Assembly (NCBI RefSeq): GCF_002077175.1
Contig: NZ_CP014943.1
Coordinates: 2,418,001 to 2,482,000, forward strand
Direction of reading: 5' to 3'
Length of the DNA stretch: 64,000 nucleotides
Source of the DNA: Colwellia sp. PAMC 21821
Lineage (GTDB): Bacteria; Pseudomonadota; Gammaproteobacteria; Enterobacterales; Alteromonadaceae
Positions within the stretch are counted from its first letter, which is position 1, and each line of letters begins with the position of its first letter. Under the pieces are notes generated by a model. The model made no database searches. It had not been told where the DNA came from and saw nothing but the letters and a program-made list of their open reading frames with translations. Shown one piece after another: positions 61,247 to 64,000 of this stretch. A program made the translations under genes and the position numbers.

Positions 61247-61983
61247 GTATACCCCCTGAATTTTTAATGCGAACTTCATATGTAGCTGATGTACTTATTG
61301 ATAAATCTACATTATCAAAAGCTTTATATCTATTATTAACGGCAAAATTAATTATGCCAATTTAGTGTAAAAAAGGTGCGTTGCTTAAATAGTTAACCAG
61401 TCAACTCAATGTGAACAAGCAGCCATTAGCGTTAGATTAAAAAAGAAACCCTTTATTTATCATAGACCATGCTTTTGATTATAGCGGTGATTTAATTTTT
61501 CAGTATTATTTTTATAATATATTTATCATTTAATATTAATATAAATTTACAGCATAAAATGTGAAAAATAGCATTGTCGACAGACAGAATAAATATTGGC
61601 AAATACCGGCAGTATTAGTAAATTTTCAACTCGCATTAATATAAAATTAAATGATAGGGCGCAAAGCGTTTCTCAGAGATTCAAAGGTAGTATGTTAGCA
61701 GAAGCGGCAGCTATTATTAGATATTAGAAGATTATAAAGCCAATGCAAAAGTGCGCTGTGCTACTCAAGTCGCTTATGCCAATTTCGAGTTTTATCTCAT
61801 CGCTGTGGAAACTTTTATTCATGTTTGTGTGGATACGCGATTTATTATTCTGCTTTAAGCCAATCAATATTATACAAAGAGCAATTAACGACCACTTGTA
61901 ATATGTAAAATATTTGTATCTTATGTTATTTTTATGTAAATAAAGCCTTGAAGTAAAGTTCAAATAATGTCATAAAATGTAAT
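61247..61983. other. AT-rich noncoding gap between the divergent proteases
   Basis: No gene was recognised. Short open frames on the minus strand (61724-61963) look like chance in AT-rich DNA. Promoters of both protease genes must lie here. Confidence 0.5.
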
Positions 61984-62030
61984 ATATTCTTGATGTTGAG
62001 GGTTTGGAAAACCTTCAACATCAAGAATAT
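61984..62030. other. 22-bp inverted repeat hairpin before the M36 protease gene
   Basis: Arms 61984-62005 and 62009-62030 match at 21 of 22 positions (one G-T wobble) around a 3-nt loop. It ends 33 bases before the ATG of the M36 gene and lacks a U tract. An mRNA stability element, a start-distal regulator site or a remnant of a small mobile repeat are possible. Confidence 0.75.
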
Positions 62031-62063
62031 AACAAAATTGTAATTAACAAATAAAGGATTAAC

Positions 62064-64000
62064 ATGAGCTTTAAAAAAACATCTATCGCCACTTTTGTCG
62101 GTGCCGCACTTGCAACAGGCGCGTTAAGTGCCTCTGCTAGTGATATCAATAATGCAATATCATATAAATCAGCTGAAAATTTAATTGCGAGCACTAAAAA
62201 GCAATATGACAATACGGTAACCAAAAGCGGCATGCGTAATCAGTTCGATGCACAATTAGGTCAAACCACATTTCAATGGGCAGGGAAAAATACGGTACTT
62301 GTAAACATTGGCGCAATTTCTGCCGAACATCAAAACACTTATGCAGCAGATTTTTATTTAGAGCAGCTTACGGGTCTTACATCAGCAAAACAAAGTTTAG
62401 CAAAGCCAGTTTTAGCTAATATTCATGACACTGGTCGTGGCGCTAAAATAGCCAAATACAAACAAGAGATTGCTGGTGTAGAAGTATTCAATCGTGAATA
62501 TAACATCATGATGGATCGTGAATTTAATTTAGTAGCATCTTCGGGGTACTTGGTAAGCAACAATGCGGTTAAATCCGTGTCTTCTTTTCTAAAAGGTAAG
62601 GAGGATGCGTTTGGTGACGCGGCTAATTCTATTAGTGCAGCATATGCAGCTATGGGTGGCGATAGTAAGTCGGTCACATTAACAACTAAATCATCATCCA
62701 ATAAATATGAAAAGTTCGCTGTAACGAATACTTCTACAAATAAAGTTTTACTAGGTGAACCTCGCGCTAAAAAAGTATTTTTTGAGCATAAAAACAAATT
62801 AGTTGCATCTCACTACGTTGAAGTAGAAACAGGGGCAATTGATAGCCGTAATTCAGAGTATTTTGGTTATGTTGTTGCCGCTAAAACTGGCGAAGTATTG
62901 TTTAAGAAAAACTTAACTAGCCATGCTGCGGACTTTAATTACCGTGTCTATGCGGACGCCGAAAGCAAAAAACCTTGGGATAGTCCTCACGGTGAAGTGA
63001 TGCCGGCACCTGCAGGTCAAGATGTTGATGCATACTTAACTACTGAGTATATGGAAGCACCTTTAGTTATGCTTAGTCATGGACCTATCAGCACAATGGA
63101 TCCGTGGTTAGCTGACGACGCAACTATGTCGACCGGTAATAACGTTAATGCTTATGTTGATGCAATTGCACCTCAAGGGCTTACGAACGGCGATTACATG
63201 GCAGAAGTAACTAGCGCAAATACTTTTGACTATAAGTACGATGATACAGAAGCCGAGTATTCAGTTAATAACCGTAAAGCAGCGATTGTAAACTTGTTTT
63301 ATATGAACAACTACTTACATGATGATTATTATGATCATGGTTTCGACGAAATGTCTTATAACGCGCAAGAATCGAACTTTGGTCGTGGTGGTGAAGAAGG
63401 TGACCCACTTAACGTAGAAGTACAAGATAACTCAGGTTTCGATAATGCAAATATGTCTACACCAGCAGATGGTGGTTCGCCACGTATGCAAATGTTTTTG
63501 TGGGATACCACATCTGCCGTAAATGGTGTTGATTATGGTGTTACTTCAACATCTCATTCAGAAATTGGCCTCTTACCTAATGTTGGTTTTTCAGTATTCG
63601 GTCCAGAGGTTTTTAATATCACAGGCGACTTAGTTCGTCTTGAAGATAGCACCGCACACGTAAATGATGGCTGTGAATCAGCTGTGAATGCCACTGATTT
63701 AGTTGGAAAAATAGCCGTTATTGATCGTGGTTCATGTGGCTTCGTTGATAAGGTAAATAGTGCACAAGCGGCTGGTGCCATTGGTGTTCTCATTGCGAAT
63801 AATAAAGATGGCGATGATACTTTTACCATGGGTGGAGCTGATGCTGAGATTACTATTCCTAGCATGATGATTTCTCAGGATGCAGGTGTTGCAATATATG
63901 CAGTGTTGGATAGTAATGAAACCGTTACTATCGATATGTTTAAAAACAACCTAACGCGTGCATTTAAAGATAGTTCATGGGATAACGCAATTGTAGCGCA
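62064..64000 (+). CDS. M36 (fungalysin-type) family secreted metallopeptidase with PA domain, cut by window edge
   Basis: The first 645 residues are visible and the frame continues past the window. A signal peptide (residues 1-25, near SASA-SDI) is followed by an FTP-like propeptide, and then the M36 catalytic region with NLFYMNNYLHDDYYDHGFDEMSYNAQESNFGRGG and DNANMSTPADGGSPRMQMFLW. A PA domain insert follows (VGKIAVIDRGSCGFVDKVNSAQAAGAIGVLIANN). The zinc HExxH must lie beyond 64000. It likely digests protein outside the cell, together with the S8 enzyme that starts 0.8 kb away in the other direction. ATG 62064 has AAAGGA upstream. Confidence 0.93.
   Translation, partial: MSFKKTSIATFVGAALATGALSASASDINNAISYKSAENLIASTKKQYDNTVTKSGMRNQFDAQLGQTTFQWAGKNTVLVNIGAISAEHQNTYAADFYLEQLTGLTSAKQSLAKPVLANIHDTGRGAKIAKYKQEIAGVEVFNREYNIMMDREFNLVASSGYLVSNNAVKSVSSFLKGKEDAFGDAANSISAAYAAMGGDSKSVTLTTKSSSNKYEKFAVTNTSTNKVLLGEPRAKKVFFEHKNKLVASHYVEVETGAIDSRNSEYFGYVVAAKTGEVLFKKNLTSHAADFNYRVYADAESKKPWDSPHGEVMPAPAGQDVDAYLTTEYMEAPLVMLSHGPISTMDPWLADDATMSTGNNVNAYVDAIAPQGLTNGDYMAEVTSANTFDYKYDDTEAEYSVNNRKAAIVNLFYMNNYLHDDYYDHGFDEMSYNAQESNFGRGGEEGDPLNVEVQDNSGFDNANMSTPADGGSPRMQMFLWDTTSAVNGVDYGVTSTSHSEIGLLPNVGFSVFGPEVFNITGDLVRLEDSTAHVNDGCESAVNATDLVGKIAVIDRGSCGFVDKVNSAQAAGAIGVLIANNKDGDDTFTMGGADAEITIPSMMISQDAGVAIYAVLDSNETVTIDMFKNNLTRAFKDSSWDNAIVA

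Noticed and set aside
61724..62233. Minus-strand open frames between the proteases
   Set aside because: AT-rich chance frames, one covering the 22-bp hairpin and the M36 signal peptide region.
62423..63865. Minus-strand open frames inside the M36 protease
   Set aside because: They are shadows of the plus-strand gene with clear M36 and PA motifs.

Overview
The window looks like a chromosomal segment of a marine, AT-rich gammaproteobacterium of the Alteromonadales, most likely Colwelliaceae (Colwellia/Thalassotalea type). This is inferred from gene content and order (ntrB-DUF4124-glnA then typA; rpmE/priA/ftsN/hslVU/DUF971; dnaB-alr; TIGR04219 and DUF2333 proteins; GlyGly-CTERM protease) and from the style of the intergenic repeats. 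No rRNA or tRNA gene was seen. Species cannot be fixed from this sequence alone.

Layout. 1-5 kb: nitrogen control block, with the start of ntrB (cut by the window edge), a DUF4124 protein and glnA, whose upstream region carries a sigma54 promoter and two tandem NtrC-type sites; typA lies divergent. 5-12 kb: housekeeping and unknown genes, including a tandem pair of tiny acidic proteins, a frameshifted proline iminopeptidase, dtd, a GNAT-thioesterase fusion and small membrane or periplasmic proteins. 11.8-13.5 kb: an IS110-family (IS1111-type) element inserted inside a palindromic MITE-like repeat. 13.6-16 kb: NfeD plus two SPFH membrane proteins, one of them frameshifted. 16.2-22 kb: histidine utilisation divergon (hutC-hutH-hutU against hutI) with two HutC-type operators between the arms. 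22-27 kb: two membrane GGDEF/EAL proteins, one degenerate in both domains, and rraA. 27-33.5 kb: DUF971-hslU-hslV-ftsN, a 171-bp tandem repeat array, priA, rpmE. 34-36.5 kb: dnaB-alr. 36.7-39.1 kb: a TetR-controlled redox pair (DsbA/FrnE-like protein and AhpD-like protein) with three matching operators. 39.2-46 kb: YjbQ protein, mosaic repeats, CheX-like protein, M1 peptidase, DUF6436 protein and a chemoreceptor. 46.3-48.1 kb: an IS3 element that precisely interrupts a small membrane/coiled-coil gene. 48.3-51.7 kb: maoP, dusA, a 33-residue membrane peptide gene and sseA. 52-53.9 kb: phage-shock (psp) operon with a non-standard gene set. 54-57 kb: crotonase, PCu(A)C copper chaperone, DUF2333, outer-membrane barrel. 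57-64 kb: two large secreted proteases (S8 and M36) facing away from each other.

How the parts connect. NtrC control of glnA and ntrB is visible as DNA sites. The hut genes are wired through HutC operators, but hutG is absent, so the last step must be encoded elsewhere. The most interesting signal is a pair of near-identical sigma54 promoters 1.6 kb apart, one before the psp operon and one before an isolated 33-residue membrane peptide, with the same promoter-to-start spacing and a shared upstream motif. This suggests a new small member of the envelope-stress (PspF-type) regulon. Other notable signals are a candidate bridge RNA with a 10-nt match to the target flank in the IS1111-type element, and 7-nt-phased degenerate repeat arrays in several intergenic regions. 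Two single-base frameshifts, both in GGGG runs, may be assembly errors rather than true gene loss.
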